This document shows positions 41,917 through 50,933 of a DNA stretch of 64,000 nt, one piece after another. Source of the stretch: Peribacillus sp. FSL P2-0133. GTDB lineage: Bacteria > Bacillota > Bacilli > Bacillales > DSM-1321. A model generated the notes under the pieces. The model was not told where the DNA came from. It saw nothing but the letters and a program-made list of their open reading frames with translations, and searched no databases. Location: assembly GCF_037975445.1 (NCBI RefSeq), contig NZ_CP150254.1:4772001-4836000 (forward strand). The letters run 5' to 3'. Made by a program: the position numbers and the translations under genes. Position 1 is the stretch's first letter. Each line of letters opens with the position of its first letter.

Positions 41917-41932
41917 AACTTACCCTCCTAAG

Positions 41933-42997
41933 CTAGTCAACAAGCACCATCTGGTTTTTCGGAATTTCAAGGATGATTTCCTGACCCGTCCGATAGGATT
42001 CCGCCATTTCCTTGTTCACGGTGAAATCCCCTATTGGAGTTTCAACGACATATTGATAGCTTCTTCCCAGATAGGTACTTACCTTAACCCGGCCAGATAA
42101 ACTATTTTCCTGAACAGCTCCAGTGTTATCTTTTTCCCTGATCAACAGATCGTCCGGCCTGATGGCGCCTATTTTTCCCGTTGTATTGGTCATTTGTGCA
42201 TCCTTGTGCAGCACAAATGAGTATCCGGATTTGTTCAGTTCAATTTTACCTTGATGATCTGTCCGCTTATCGAAGTCAATGAAGTTCTTGAAGCCGATGA
42301 AGTCTGCGACAAATTTGGTTTCAGGATATTTGTAAATGGTCGCAGGATCACTAAGCTGCTCGATGATCCCTTTATTCATGATCGCCACCTGGTCGGATAT
42401 CGAAAAGCATTCTTCCTGGTCATGGGAAACATATACCGTTGTAATCCCCAGCTCTTGTTGGATACGGCGAATCTCGACCCTCATATTCACCCTTAAGTTG
42501 GCATCAAGATTGCTCAATGGCTCGTCAAATAATAAGATGTCCGGTTCAATCACCAGCGCCCTGGCAATCGCAACCCGCTGCTTTTGCCCTCCGGAAAGCT
42601 CTTGGGGATATCTCTTTTCAAACCCTTTTAAATTAACGATTTCGAGTACATTCATTACTTTTTTTTCAATTTCACTTTTAGAATTCTTTCTCAGACGAAG
42701 ACCGAATGCAATATTATCGAATATCGACAAATGCGGAAATAATGCATAGTTTTGGAACACAAAGCCAAAATTCCGCTTGTTGACGGGCACTTTCGTATAG
42801 TCCTTTTCCTTGAATAAAAACTTCCCTTCGTTCGCCTGTAAAAACCCGGCAATTAAACGCAGGGTCGTCGTTTTCCCACAGCCGCTCGGGCCAAGAAGGG
42901 ATACCAGTTTCCCTTTTTCAATCTCAAGATTGAAATCTTTTAATATATTCTGTTTGTTATATGCTACAGATATATCTTGTAAAGTGAATAAAGCCAT
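41933..42997 (-). CDS. ABC transporter ATPase (PotA type)
   Basis: 354 residues. The ATPase domain has Walker A LLGPSGCGKTTTLRLIAG (near 35-52), Q-loop FQNYALFPH, signature LSGGQKQRVAIARAL and Walker B ILLFDEPLSNLD. The TOBE-type regulatory domain is at about 240-354. It belongs to the CUT1/POPT group that energises polyamine, iron or thiamine importers. The operon context (nucleoside hydrolase, adenine deaminase) suggests that a purine nucleoside or base derivative is transported instead of a polyamine. AAGGAGG lies nine bases before the ATG. Confidence 0.92.
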   Translation of the reverse strand: MALFTLQDISVAYNKQNILKDFNLEIEKGKLVSLLGPSGCGKTTTLRLIAGFLQANEGKFLFKEKDYTKVPVNKRNFGFVFQNYALFPHLSIFDNIAFGLRLRKNSKSEIEKKVMNVLEIVNLKGFEKRYPQELSGGQKQRVAIARALVIEPDILLFDEPLSNLDANLRVNMRVEIRRIQQELGITTVYVSHDQEECFSISDQVAIMNKGIIEQLSDPATIYKYPETKFVADFIGFKNFIDFDKRTDHQGKIELNKSGYSFVLHKDAQMTNTTGKIGAIRPDDLLIREKDNTGAVQENSLSGRVKVSTYLGRSYQYVVETPIGDFTVNKEMAESYRTGQEIILEIPKNQMVLVD

Positions 42998-43011
42998 CCA
43001 TCATTACCTCC

Positions 43012-43800
43012 TTATCGTTTTGTGAAATAAGACAATCCCATGAGCCGTTCTACTATAAACATGAAGAAAGCCGTTATGAACATGAGTAATACGGAAATGG
43101 CCGAAATGGTAGGATCGAAATAATTCTCCACATACGTCAGCATCTGAATCGGAAACGTACTTACCCCAGGGCCTGTCATATAAACTGAAATGTCTACATT
43201 ATTGAAGGATTCCAAGAAGGCGATCATGACTGCCGCAAGAATTCCTGATTTTATATTCGGAAGGACGACTGTAAAGAATGTGCCCAATTTACTGGCTCCG
43301 AGACTCTCCGCCGCTTCTTCAATGGAAAAGTCAAAGTTTGATAAGCTTGAAGAAATGACGCGGATGATGAACGGCAGCATGATAACAGTATGTCCCACAA
43401 ACAGGGCCGCATAAATCGGAAGCTGATAAGTCCCCACAATATAACGTAAAAACGCAAAGCCAAGCACAATTCCCGGTATTAATATGGGAGAAACGAAAAA
43501 TGCATTAATCACGCTTTTCCCTTTGAAATCGAATCGGCTTAATGCATAGGCAGCCGGCACTCCCAGTAACAGTGCCAAAAGGTTTCCTGCCAGTGAAACA
43601 AGGATGGACGTTTTAAAAGCGACCAAAAACATTTCCACATTAAAAATATTTTCATACCATCTTAAAGAAAACTCTTCTGGCGGGAACTTCAAAATATTTC
43701 CGCCTTCAAATGACGTAACGGATATGATAAGCAAAGGCCCTAGTAAAAAAAGGAACACCAGGAGAGTAAACAGGGCCAATCCTCGATTTTTTTCCTGCAT
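43012..43800 (-). CDS. ABC transporter permease (PotC type)
   Basis: 262 residues, six helices. The EAA-type loop is EEAAESLGASKLGTFFTVVLPNIKSG (about 172-197, shown in part: AAESLGASKLGTFFTVVLP), the site of contact with the ATPase. The N-terminus GLALFTLLVFLFLLGPLLII is the first span. It lies 14 bases upstream of the ATPase gene and directly follows the partner permease, as in potB-potC operons. Confidence 0.9.
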   Translation of the reverse strand: MQEKNRGLALFTLLVFLFLLGPLLIISVTSFEGGNILKFPPEEFSLRWYENIFNVEMFLVAFKTSILVSLAGNLLALLLGVPAAYALSRFDFKGKSVINAFFVSPILIPGIVLGFAFLRYIVGTYQLPIYAALFVGHTVIMLPFIIRVISSSLSNFDFSIEEAAESLGASKLGTFFTVVLPNIKSGILAAVMIAFLESFNNVDISVYMTGPGVSTFPIQMLTYVENYFDPTISAISVLLMFITAFFMFIVERLMGLSYFTKR

Positions 43801-43806
43801 ACACCT

Positions 43807-44631
43807 CTACCCCTTTGGATTTAATTTTTTTGCCAAACCATTCATGATCGATATGATAAGGACGGTCACCGCAATCATTATGGTAGCGACAATCGATGCC
43901 ACTTGCCATTCGTTCAATGTAATCGCGTTTTGATAAAGAAATGTCGAAATGACCCGCTGTTTCCCACCTAATAAAGCAGGCGTTGTATAGGCAGTGAAGC
44001 TCCCTACAAAAACAAGGATGCTGCCAATGACCAAACCTGGAACCGAAAGCGGGATGACCACTTTCGAGAATACTGCCAACCTTGATGCTCCAAGGCTCTC
44101 CGCCGCTTTTAATAAGTCAGTCTCGATGTTCTCCATCACACCCACCAGCGTTACGATGATCAATGGCAGGAATAAATGGACCAATCCGATGATGATGGCC
44201 GTAGGCGTGTATAAAATATCAAGCGGCTTTTCAATCAATCCCATGCCCATGAGCAATTTATTCACCACACCGTTTTTACCGATAATCACCATCCAGCTGA
44301 ATGAGCGGACCACAGGACTTGTCAATAGCGGGAAGATCGTCAGCAAAAGCATGATGGCTTTTTTTCGTTGTTTCAGTTTTGAAATATAATAAGCTGCTGG
44401 AAATCCTAATAGAATGCAAATGATTGTCGTGAACAGACTCACCCTAAGTGTCGTCAGCAGAATTTCAATAAAGTATCGATCTTGGAAAAAATCGAGATAT
44501 CCTTGTATGGAAAAGCCGCCGTTTTCATTAAAAAATGTCGTGCCAATCGTCATTAGGATCGGAATGATCATGAAAATCGTTAAAAATAGAACGCCTGGAA
44601 ACAGCAACAGGTATAGATAGCGTTTTTTCAC
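43807..44631 (-). CDS. ABC transporter permease (PotB type)
   Basis: 274 residues, six helices. It has the EAA loop LKAAESLGASRLAVFSKVVI (near 172-191), as in BPD_transp_1 permeases. It starts MKKRYLYLLLFPGVLFL. It overlaps neither neighbour but is six bases from the PotC-type gene. It forms the heterodimeric channel with that protein. Confidence 0.9.
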   Translation of the reverse strand: MKKRYLYLLLFPGVLFLTIFMIIPILMTIGTTFFNENGGFSIQGYLDFFQDRYFIEILLTTLRVSLFTTIICILLGFPAAYYISKLKQRKKAIMLLLTIFPLLTSPVVRSFSWMVIIGKNGVVNKLLMGMGLIEKPLDILYTPTAIIIGLVHLFLPLIIVTLVGVMENIETDLLKAAESLGASRLAVFSKVVIPLSVPGLVIGSILVFVGSFTAYTTPALLGGKQRVISTFLYQNAITLNEWQVASIVATIMIAVTVLIISIMNGLAKKLNPKG

Positions 44632-44655
44632 CTCGGAACCCCCTGTTCGTATTAT

Positions 44656-45585
44656 TTATGAATTGATTATGCGAATAAACAGGTCGAAAAACGCTTCCGC
44701 ATCGACATCCAGACAAACATGCGCATTTGGCGGCTTCATCAGCCTATTTTGAAAGTCGCAAACCATCTGTCCGTCACAAAGCTCACTCTTTGTTTCAACA
44801 TCCACATAATATTCTTCTCTGGTGACAAGATCTTCTTGCAAAGCAATGGCAACAGCCAATGGATCATGCATCGCACAGGCCCATATACCGTTACGTTCAA
44901 AATACCTTTTCCGATAATCTGATGTACTTTCCCTTATATAGTCAGCAAGTGCATCGTTTTGAATCAATTGGATATGCTCTTCACCCAATAAAACCTTTCT
45001 CGTGACATCAAGACCAACTTGCGTGATGGATGTGAATCCCGCCTGTAAAACGATTTTGGCTGCTTCAGGATCGACATACGTGTTATATTCGGAGGTTGGC
45101 GTGACATTGCCAACCCCTTGAACAACTCCGCCCATGAAAATGACTTCTTTAACGAGCTTGGTGATTTGCGGACATTTTTTCACCGCTAAGGCCAAATTCG
45201 TAAGAGGTCCCGTCATGACAAGCGTCACTTCACCAGGAAAATTCAAAATGGAATTGATGATGAAATCAGAAGCAAATCCATCATCAGGCTGCTTTTTGAC
45301 TGGCACATCCTTCAAGGCTCCGCCAATCCCGTCTTCGCCATGGATCCGGTGTTCAAAATAGGGGCTCCTGATAATTGGGCTATCGGCCCCCTTTATGACT
45401 GAAATGTCCTGTTCACTCAATAAATCCAATATTTTGCATGTATTCAATGTGGCCGTATCAAGCGATACATTCCCGTTCACCGTTGTTACCGCCAATATGT
45501 CGAATTGACGGCTTTTAACAGCAAGAATGATCCCGATCGCATCATCTATTCCCGTATCCACATCAAGAATCATTTTTCTCTTCAT
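44656..45585 (-). CDS. Inosine/uridine-preferring nucleoside hydrolase family protein
   Basis: 309 residues. The Ca-binding N-terminal MILDVDTGIDDAIGIILAVK (DxDxGxDDA, near residues 5-24), the VTTVNGN motif, and TGPLTNLALAVKKCP with the later MGGVVQGVGNVTPTSEYN are diagnostic. The enzyme splits ribonucleosides to ribose and base. ATG at 45585 preferred: GAGGTG sits just before it, and an in-frame upstream GTG is part of that site. It is sandwiched between the solute-binding protein and the permease genes, implying that the transported solute or its product is a nucleoside. Confidence 0.92.
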   Translation of the reverse strand: MKRKMILDVDTGIDDAIGIILAVKSRQFDILAVTTVNGNVSLDTATLNTCKILDLLSEQDISVIKGADSPIIRSPYFEHRIHGEDGIGGALKDVPVKKQPDDGFASDFIINSILNFPGEVTLVMTGPLTNLALAVKKCPQITKLVKEVIFMGGVVQGVGNVTPTSEYNTYVDPEAAKIVLQAGFTSITQVGLDVTRKVLLGEEHIQLIQNDALADYIRESTSDYRKRYFERNGIWACAMHDPLAVAIALQEDLVTREEYYVDVETKSELCDGQMVCDFQNRLMKPPNAHVCLDVDAEAFFDLFIRIINS

Positions 45586-45606
45586 CAAGCACACCTCGTT
45601 TCTTTC

Positions 45607-46647
45607 TTAGTGTGTAAGTTCACGGTTCCAACGATCAATCCATTGTTTAGAGTCTTCATTTACAAACTTCATGTCCAATACACGCAGACTGTTAATGACG
45701 TCATCTCCATAGGTTAAGCCTTTCGCTTCCGTTTCAGAGAGCTTGACTTCCGTATTGACAGGAGAATCCACTTTCGCTTTCGCTGATTTTTCCTGAACTT
45801 CCTTGCTTAAGATGTAATTCATGAATTCGCCGGCTAATTCTTTTTGATCGCTGGCTTTAACAATATTCACCGTATTCATCACTGCGTAGCCGCCTTCTTC
45901 AGGGGAAATGAACTTAGCATTAGGAACGGCTTCCTGTAAATCACCAAAATACATTTCCATGATCGGGCCTGCAGCGATTTCCCCTTGCGAGAACATGTTG
46001 ACGAACTCTGATGTTTGTCCATATTCCTTAACCGCATTCGGCATGATCTTTTTCATTTGATCGAAGGCTTTATCTTCATTGAACTCTTCACTTCCGCTAA
46101 CTTTTGAAGCGGCATCCAAAAACATCGGTCCAGTTGTTGAAGTGATGGATGGGATTGTGATCTTCCCTGCCAAATCCTTGCTCCAAAGATCTTTCCAAGA
46201 GGTGATCGGTTTACTCACTTCATCAGGATTATAGGCAATGCCAAATTGTGCAATCGTATAGGCTGGTCCAAAGTCATCGCCATTCGGCGCTTTTGCTTTG
46301 TCGTATATATTATCAATATTCGGAATTTTGCTATCGTCAATTTTCTCAAATAACCCTTCATCGATGCCCTGCTGTGCATAGTAATCAGATAAATAAATAA
46401 CATCCACATCGCTATTCGCTTGGCGTACTTTGTTCAATCGATCTGCATTATTTCCTGAATCAACGACAATCTCGACATTGTGCTCCTTTTCAAATGGCTC
46501 ATAGACTTCCGGACGGAAGAAATCATCGGCGAATCCCCAAGTGGAAACGACTAATTTGGCTGGTTTTTCCTTTCCATCCTCTTTTGAAGAGCATGCAGCT
46601 AAAACTAATGTGAAAAGCGATAACATCATCAATATTTTTTTCATCAT
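45607..46647 (-). CDS. ABC transporter solute-binding lipoprotein (PotD-like)
   Basis: 346 residues. The lipobox LAAC ends the signal peptide (cleavage before Cys19), so the protein is anchored outside the membrane. The fold is a type II periplasmic-binding protein of the PotD/SBP_bac family (KLVVSTWGFADDFFRPEVYE, residues 32-51; AYTIAQFGIAYNPDE; later GGYAVMNTVNIVKAS). It is the first gene of the six-gene operon, transcribed from about 46700. The ligand is not predictable from this sequence; the operon suggests a nucleoside or related purine compound. Confidence 0.9.
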   Translation of the reverse strand: MMKKILMMLSLFTLVLAACSSKEDGKEKPAKLVVSTWGFADDFFRPEVYEPFEKEHNVEIVVDSGNNADRLNKVRQANSDVDVIYLSDYYAQQGIDEGLFEKIDDSKIPNIDNIYDKAKAPNGDDFGPAYTIAQFGIAYNPDEVSKPITSWKDLWSKDLAGKITIPSITSTTGPMFLDAASKVSGSEEFNEDKAFDQMKKIMPNAVKEYGQTSEFVNMFSQGEIAAGPIMEMYFGDLQEAVPNAKFISPEEGGYAVMNTVNIVKASDQKELAGEFMNYILSKEVQEKSAKAKVDSPVNTEVKLSETEAKGLTYGDDVINSLRVLDMKFVNEDSKQWIDRWNRELTH

Positions 46648-46700
46648 TCAAACCTCCAATTTTATATTGTTTAAAATTTCCTTTTTACTGATATAAATGT

Positions 46701-46751
46701 AAAAAAAGACAATCTTAAATAGAATTGAAATTCTACCCAAGATTGTCTTTT
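46701..46751 (-). terminator. Terminator between DUF2294-like gene and ABC operon
   Basis: AAAGACAATCTT pairs with AAGATTGTCTTT and the stem extends through GGTAGAATT/AATTCTATT to about 20 bp; T7 follows on the minus strand. It ends the gene at 46837, although as it also lies in front of the solute-binding gene an attenuator role cannot be excluded. Confidence 0.8.
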
Positions 46752-46836
46752 CTTTGTAAACAAAGATAAAACTTATCATTTGGCTCTCTAGTGGCGTTCC
46801 CTTCAGATAAATCCGAAGGGAAATCCATTTATATGA

Positions 46837-47196
46837 TTATATAATTTTTTCCTTCAATACAATATTGGTGAATGCCAGCTGCGTCGCTGAGTCATAATCC
46901 CTCAGGACAGCTTCAATATCCCAATTTGTTTGCGTTTCCAGCTTTTGTTTCAGTTTCTTTTTATAAAGCAGGGACATATGGAAGTCAACCTCCTGCTTCA
47001 GGCTGGGAACTTCCCCTTCTAAAGCTTCAGAGCGCGGGGCACGTCGATGTTTGGCCTGGAATGTAATCACATTCTGCTCAACAGTAACCTTCAGCAGCGT
47101 CGTACCAAAGCCGAACAATTCCTTCGATACCTCATTATACATATGAGAAAGCAATTTCTTCGTTTCGTTAGAGTTTATCGGTAAGATGACTATCAC
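46837..47196 (-). CDS. DUF2294-like protein (119 aa)
   Basis: Short alpha-beta protein. The pattern YNEVSKELFGFGTTLLKVTV followed by VITFQAKHRRAPRSEALEGE resembles the DUF2294 family of small Bacilli proteins of unknown function. The GTG start at 47196 lies in the string GGCAGGTGATAG without a convincing ribosome binding site, and no other start is better, so the true N-terminus is uncertain. It lies immediately upstream of the ABC operon but is separated from it by a strong terminator. Confidence 0.6.
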   Translation of the reverse strand: MIVILPINSNETKKLLSHMYNEVSKELFGFGTTLLKVTVEQNVITFQAKHRRAPRSEALEGEVPSLKQEVDFHMSLLYKKKLKQKLETQTNWDIEAVLRDYDSATQLAFTNIVLKEKII

Positions 47197-47295
47197 CTGC
47201 CAAACTATCGTTTGAGGTAATTATATATACTTTTTTTTAATTGCACAAGATAATATTCGGATTTCACACAAAAAAAATGTTTTTTTTAATTAAAT

Positions 47296-47326
47296 AGTAC
47301 ATTTACTGACCAATACACGAATTATA
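47296..47326 (+). repeat. Direct repeat E, copy 1
   Basis: AGTACATTTACTGACCAATA, then CACGAATTATA. It matches the 31 bases at 50813-50843 at 28 positions. The two copies flank the PTS-nanE-rpiR cassette in the same orientation. Confidence 0.75.
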
Positions 47327-47455
47327 AAAATAAGTATATGGGGATTTCAATATATTTATATAACTTTATATCCGATTCAGCACTTCTATTAATGAAAACT
47401 TTTTCAGAGAAATAAGCGCAGGATTGAAAACAATTGATATAACCTTGCATCGCAT

Positions 47456-47469
47456 TGAAAACGCTATCA
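47456..47469. promoter_or_regulatory. cre (CcpA-binding) site
   Basis: TGAAAACGCTATCA fits the consensus TGWAANCGNTNWCA at every fixed position. It is 79 bases upstream of the PTS gene start. Confidence 0.8.
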
Positions 47470-47547
47470 TCTGGATTTAATATAGTTAGTATAGAGCGAT
47501 TAAAAATAGAGAGTATCAAAGGCTCGTTAAATGAGGGAGGAATTATT

Positions 47548-49083
47548 ATGAAGAAAGCTTTTGAGAAAGCGCAACAGTTCGGTAAATCTTTTATGCTCCC
47601 GATTGCCGTTTTGCCAGCGGCCGGTTTATTGCTGGGAATTGGCGGTGCTCTTTCCAATCCAAATACAGTTGAGGCCTATCCTTTTTTAGACTTTGCTTGG
47701 CTGCAGGCCATTTTCACGATCATGAGTTCTGCAGGAAGCATCGTATTCGGCAACTTGCCGGTCATTTTTGCCGTAGGTGTTGCAGTAGGACTGGCACGTT
47801 CGGATAAAGGGACCGCTGCACTGGCAGCCATGATCGGCTACTTCGTCATGAACAGTTCAATAAATGCACTGCTTCAAATAAACGGGGAACTTGCCAAAGA
47901 GAATTTGGCAGGTGCCGGACAGGGAATGGCGGTCGGGATCCAAACACTGGAGACCGGTGTGTTTGGCGGTATCGTAGTAGGTATCGTTGCCGCACTTTTG
48001 CACAATAAATATAATAAAATTCAGCTTCCGCAAGTTTTAGGGTTTTTCGGTGGTTCCCGTTTCATTCCGATCATCGTTTCCTTCGCGTCCATCTTGGTTG
48101 GAGCCGTGCTTTTTATCGTATGGCCTTATTTCCAACTTTTCATAAACCAATTAGGTGCGCTGGTAACGAGCACAGGTACGATCGGGACTTTCTTTTACGG
48201 ATTCATATTACGAATGCTCGGGCCGTTAGGGCTGCACCACATTTTCTACCTTCCCTTCTGGCAAACAGCTTTAGGCGGAACGATGGAGATTAAAGGGCAG
48301 ATTGTCAGCGGGACCCAGAATATCTTCTTTGCGCAATTGGCCGACCCGACTACCGTCAAGTACTATGAGGGTGTTTCCCGGTTCATGTCCGGACGGTTCA
48401 TCACGATGATGTTTGGTTTACCCGGCGCTGCACTGGCCATTTATCACTGCGCTAAACCTAAAAATAAGAAAGTCGTGGCCGGCTTGCTTCTTTCAGCTGC
48501 CTTGACCTCTTTCTTAACAGGCATCACCGAACCGCTTGAATTCAGTTTCTTATTTGTCGCCCCGATCCTTTATGTTTTTCATGCCTTGTTTGACGGACTT
48601 GCCTTCATGATGGCAGATATATTCAATATAACGATCGGTCAAACCTTTTCTGGAGGATTTATTGATTTTACTTTATTCGGGATACTCCAGGGTATCAGTA
48701 AAACAAACTGGATTTATGTACTGCTCGTCGGTATTCCATGGTTTTTCCTATACTACTTCACTTTTAAATTCTTGATCAGGAAGAAGAATTTGAAAGTGGT
48801 CGGCCGTGAAGATGATGAACAGGCCGCCGTTACACAAGTAACCGCATCAGAGAGAACCCAGACCATCGTCAATGGTTTAGGCGGACAGGAAAATATCGAT
48901 ATAGTCGATTGCTGTGCAACCCGTCTGCGTGTCACGGTAAAGGATGAATCATTGGTGAAAGAGGACGTCATTAAACAAACCGGTTCAAAAGGCGTCGTTA
49001 AAAAAGGAAATGGCATTCAAATAGTTTACGGTCCCCAAGTGACGATCATCAAAAATGAAGTGGAAGAATACTTGGGTCATTGA
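47548..49083 (+). CDS. PTS glucose/N-acetylglucosamine-type EIICB
   Basis: 511 residues. EIIC domain of the glucose family (residues 1-400): [20 protein letters not shown] start, [19 protein letters not shown] near 355, [24 protein letters not shown] domain (about 425-511) has the phosphorylated cysteine in [13 protein letters not shown]. No IIA domain, so a shared IIA-Glc is needed. Start at the ATG after GAGGGAGGAATT; the frame extends further upstream without a site. It is followed by nanE and an RpiR regulator. The substrate is therefore probably an amino sugar such as N-acetylmannosamine or N-acetylglucosamine, not glucose. Confidence 0.92.
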   Translation: MKKAFEKAQQFGKSFMLPIAVLPAAGLLLGIGGALSNPNTVEAYPFLDFAWLQAIFTIMSSAGSIVFGNLPVIFAVGVAVGLARSDKGTAALAAMIGYFVMNSSINALLQINGELAKENLAGAGQGMAVGIQTLETGVFGGIVVGIVAALLHNKYNKIQLPQVLGFFGGSRFIPIIVSFASILVGAVLFIVWPYFQLFINQLGALVTSTGTIGTFFYGFILRMLGPLGLHHIFYLPFWQTALGGTMEIKGQIVSGTQNIFFAQLADPTTVKYYEGVSRFMSGRFITMMFGLPGAALAIYHCAKPKNKKVVAGLLLSAALTSFLTGITEPLEFSFLFVAPILYVFHALFDGLAFMMADIFNITIGQTFSGGFIDFTLFGILQGISKTNWIYVLLVGIPWFFLYYFTFKFLIRKKNLKVVGREDDEQAAVTQVTASERTQTIVNGLGGQENIDIVDCCATRLRVTVKDESLVKEDVIKQTGSKGVVKKGNGIQIVYGPQVTIIKNEVEEYLGH

Positions 49084-49114
49084 GAACATAGATAACGATA
49101 AGGACGTGTTAAAC

Positions 49115-49807
49115 ATGCAACAGGTGCTGGATAAAATTCACAAAAGCTTAATTGTATCATGTCAAGCATTGGAGAATGAGCCGCTGCACAGCTCTTTTAT
49201 TATGGGACGCATGGCCATTGCTGCCAAAGAAGGAGGTGCGAAGTGCATTCGCGCAAACTCTGTAGCTGACATAATGGAAATCAAGAAAAATGTGGACCTT
49301 CCAGTCATAGGGATCATTAAACAGGTGTATGGACAAAACGATGTCTATATCACTCCCACAATGGCCGAAATTGATGCATTGATGGAAACCAAAGCGGAAA
49401 TCATTGCGACGGATGCTACATCCCGGGTAAGACCGGACGGTAAAACGTTAAAGCAGTTTTATGGTGAAATAAGAGCAAAATATCCCGATGTTTTACTAAT
49501 GGCGGATGTATCCACCATTGAGGAAGCCATATTCGCTGACGATTTAGGATTCGATATTGTAGCGCCCACTTTATACGGCTATACGGACGAAACGTTCGGC
49601 CAGAAAATATATCAGGATGACTATGCAGTGCTCAAAGAGATAGTAAAAGCAGTGAAAAAAGCGAAAGTGATCGCGGAAGGAAATGTCATAACACCGGAAA
49701 TCGCCCGCTCTGTATTGGATATGAATGTCCATGCAGTAGTAGTTGGCGGTGCCATTACCAGGCCGCAGCAAATCACTAAAAGATTCGTGGATGCTATCCA
49801 AGAATAG
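49115..49807 (+). CDS. nanE: N-acetylmannosamine-6-phosphate 2-epimerase
   Basis: 230-residue TIM-barrel epimerase of the NanE family, converting N-acetylmannosamine-6-P to N-acetylglucosamine-6-[15 protein letters not shown], the [20 protein letters not shown] segment with a catalytic Lys, and [14 protein letters not shown] near the C-terminus match family positions. The ATG follows GATAAGGA; an upstream in-frame extension is not needed. It lies 31 bases after the PTS gene and is in the same operon. Sialic-acid genes (nanA, nanK) are absent, so the pathway starts at imported ManNAc-6-P. Confidence 0.92.
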   Translation: MQQVLDKIHKSLIVSCQALENEPLHSSFIMGRMAIAAKEGGAKCIRANSVADIMEIKKNVDLPVIGIIKQVYGQNDVYITPTMAEIDALMETKAEIIATDATSRVRPDGKTLKQFYGEIRAKYPDVLLMADVSTIEEAIFADDLGFDIVAPTLYGYTDETFGQKIYQDDYAVLKEIVKAVKKAKVIAEGNVITPEIARSVLDMNVHAVVVGGAITRPQQITKRFVDAIQE

Positions 49808-49826
49808 AACGTTGCACATAGTAATG

Positions 49827-49862
49827 AAAAGACCCAGACTGGCAACAGTTTGGGTCTTTTTT
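49827..49862 (+). terminator. Terminator after nanE
   Basis: AAAAGACCCAGACTG pairs with CAGTTTGGGTCTTTT around a four-base loop, then T. Confidence 0.85.
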
Positions 49863-49949
49863 ACGATTCATGGTTCCTCAGGTTATTGACGTCCCTAATG
49901 GATACATTAAACTATGAATACATATAAGAAATTTGAAATGGGTGATCAA

Positions 49950-50792
49950 ATGGAATATCTCGCAGAAAACCTCATATATGGCATTGAGTGCAGCATGGAC
50001 AAATTCACCAAAACAGAAGAAGAATTGGCCAATTACATTCTGCAGCGCCCTGAAGAAGTAAGTCAGTTAACCATTAGTCAAATAGCTAAAAAGCTTCATA
50101 TTTCACCTGCAACCATTACGCGTTTTTGCCAGAAACTAGCCTTTTCCGGGTTCAATGAGTTCAGGCATGAGTTAAAACGGTTCGTGGATCTCCGAAATAC
50201 ACCGAAAAATATGAAGAACATCAAGCAGGTGGATTATTTCGCTAAACTGTATCAAGATCACTTAGGTATCATTGATAATACCTTTCATATAACCACATAT
50301 GACGATATCCAAAAAGCTGTATCTTACCTTACACAGGCAAATAAGATTCATGTTTATGGAATAGGGAGTTCAGGTATAGCGGCCCAGGAGTTCAAGTCAA
50401 AGTTTTTCCGTATCGGCTTAACTGTTGAAGCTATTACAGATCCCCACCAGTCAATGATGGATGCAGCTTTAAGTAACGAGAATAGTGTTGTCATCGGCAT
50501 TTCCATTTCCGGAACAACGAAAGAAGTGATTTCTGCAGTTAAAATCGCAAAGAAGCAAGGCTCACGCATCTTGATCTTTACTGGAGATAAGAATTCCGAG
50601 CTCTCACAGCTTGGCGATATATCGCTATTGGTCACGAGCAAAAACAGCATGCATATGGGGCAAAACATCTCTCCATTGCTTCCGCTGCTATTACTTTTTG
50701 ATTTAATATATACAGAGTTGGTTGCTAAAGATTATAAAAACAGGATAAGCATCAGGGAAAAGACTTTGAAGGTATTGACCGAGAATGACTGA
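49950..50792 (+). CDS. RpiR-family (MurR-like) regulator
   Basis: 280 residues. N-terminal RpiR HTH (LTISQIAKKLHISPATITRF, about 40-60) and a C-terminal SIS phosphosugar-sensing domain (about 130-270; VYGIGSSGIAAQEFKSKFFR). The ATG at 49950 is preceded by GGGTGAT; further upstream in-frame ATGs lack a site. It is transcribed after the nanE terminator, probably from its own promoter, and likely represses the PTS-nanE operon until GlcNAc-6-P or ManNAc-6-P accumulates. It marks the right end of the cassette. Confidence 0.9.
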   Translation: MEYLAENLIYGIECSMDKFTKTEEELANYILQRPEEVSQLTISQIAKKLHISPATITRFCQKLAFSGFNEFRHELKRFVDLRNTPKNMKNIKQVDYFAKLYQDHLGIIDNTFHITTYDDIQKAVSYLTQANKIHVYGIGSSGIAAQEFKSKFFRIGLTVEAITDPHQSMMDAALSNENSVVIGISISGTTKEVISAVKIAKKQGSRILIFTGDKNSELSQLGDISLLVTSKNSMHMGQNISPLLPLLLLFDLIYTELVAKDYKNRISIREKTLKVLTEND

Positions 50793-50812
50793 CTTTCGGA
50801 CGATCCGTAAAA

Positions 50813-50843
50813 AGTACATTTACTTACCCATACACGAATCATA
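50813..50843 (+). repeat. Direct repeat E, copy 2
   Basis: AGTACATTTACTTACCCATA, then CACGAATCATA, 28 of 31 identical to copy 1. It lies 20 bases after the rpiR stop codon. Confidence 0.75.
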
Positions 50844-50844
50844 T

Positions 50845-50895
50845 AAAAAACTGCATCTCCAATTGTTTGGATGTTACTAACAATTGGGGTGCAGT
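50845..50895 (-). terminator. Terminator of yfmQ-like gene
   Basis: ACTGCACCCCAATTGTTA pairs with TAACAATTGGAGATGCAGT-like sequence on the minus strand (one mismatch), then TTTTTT. Confidence 0.85.
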
Positions 50896-50933
50896 CCACT
50901 TTAAAAGACGTCTATTTTTATGTTCCTTTTAAA

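Larger units (their letters stand above)
47197..47547 (+). promoter_or_regulatory. Upstream region of PTS-nanE cassette
   Basis: No gene. It contains direct repeat E copy 1 (47296-47326) and a perfect cre site (47456-47469) followed by AT-rich promoter-like DNA (TTTAATATAGTTAGTATAGA). A CcpA roadblock or promoter block of the PTS gene is therefore likely. Confidence 0.6.

Noticed and set aside
44656..46647. Iron(III) or thiamine importer in place of a nucleoside importer
   Set aside because: Family alone would allow it, but the nucleoside hydrolase and adenine deaminase in the same operon fit purine uptake better; left open in the finding.
46648..46836. Purine riboswitch in front of the ABC/adenine deaminase operon
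   Set aside because: Only one long terminator hairpin is present and no purine-aptamer three-way junction (conserved loops) could be recognised.
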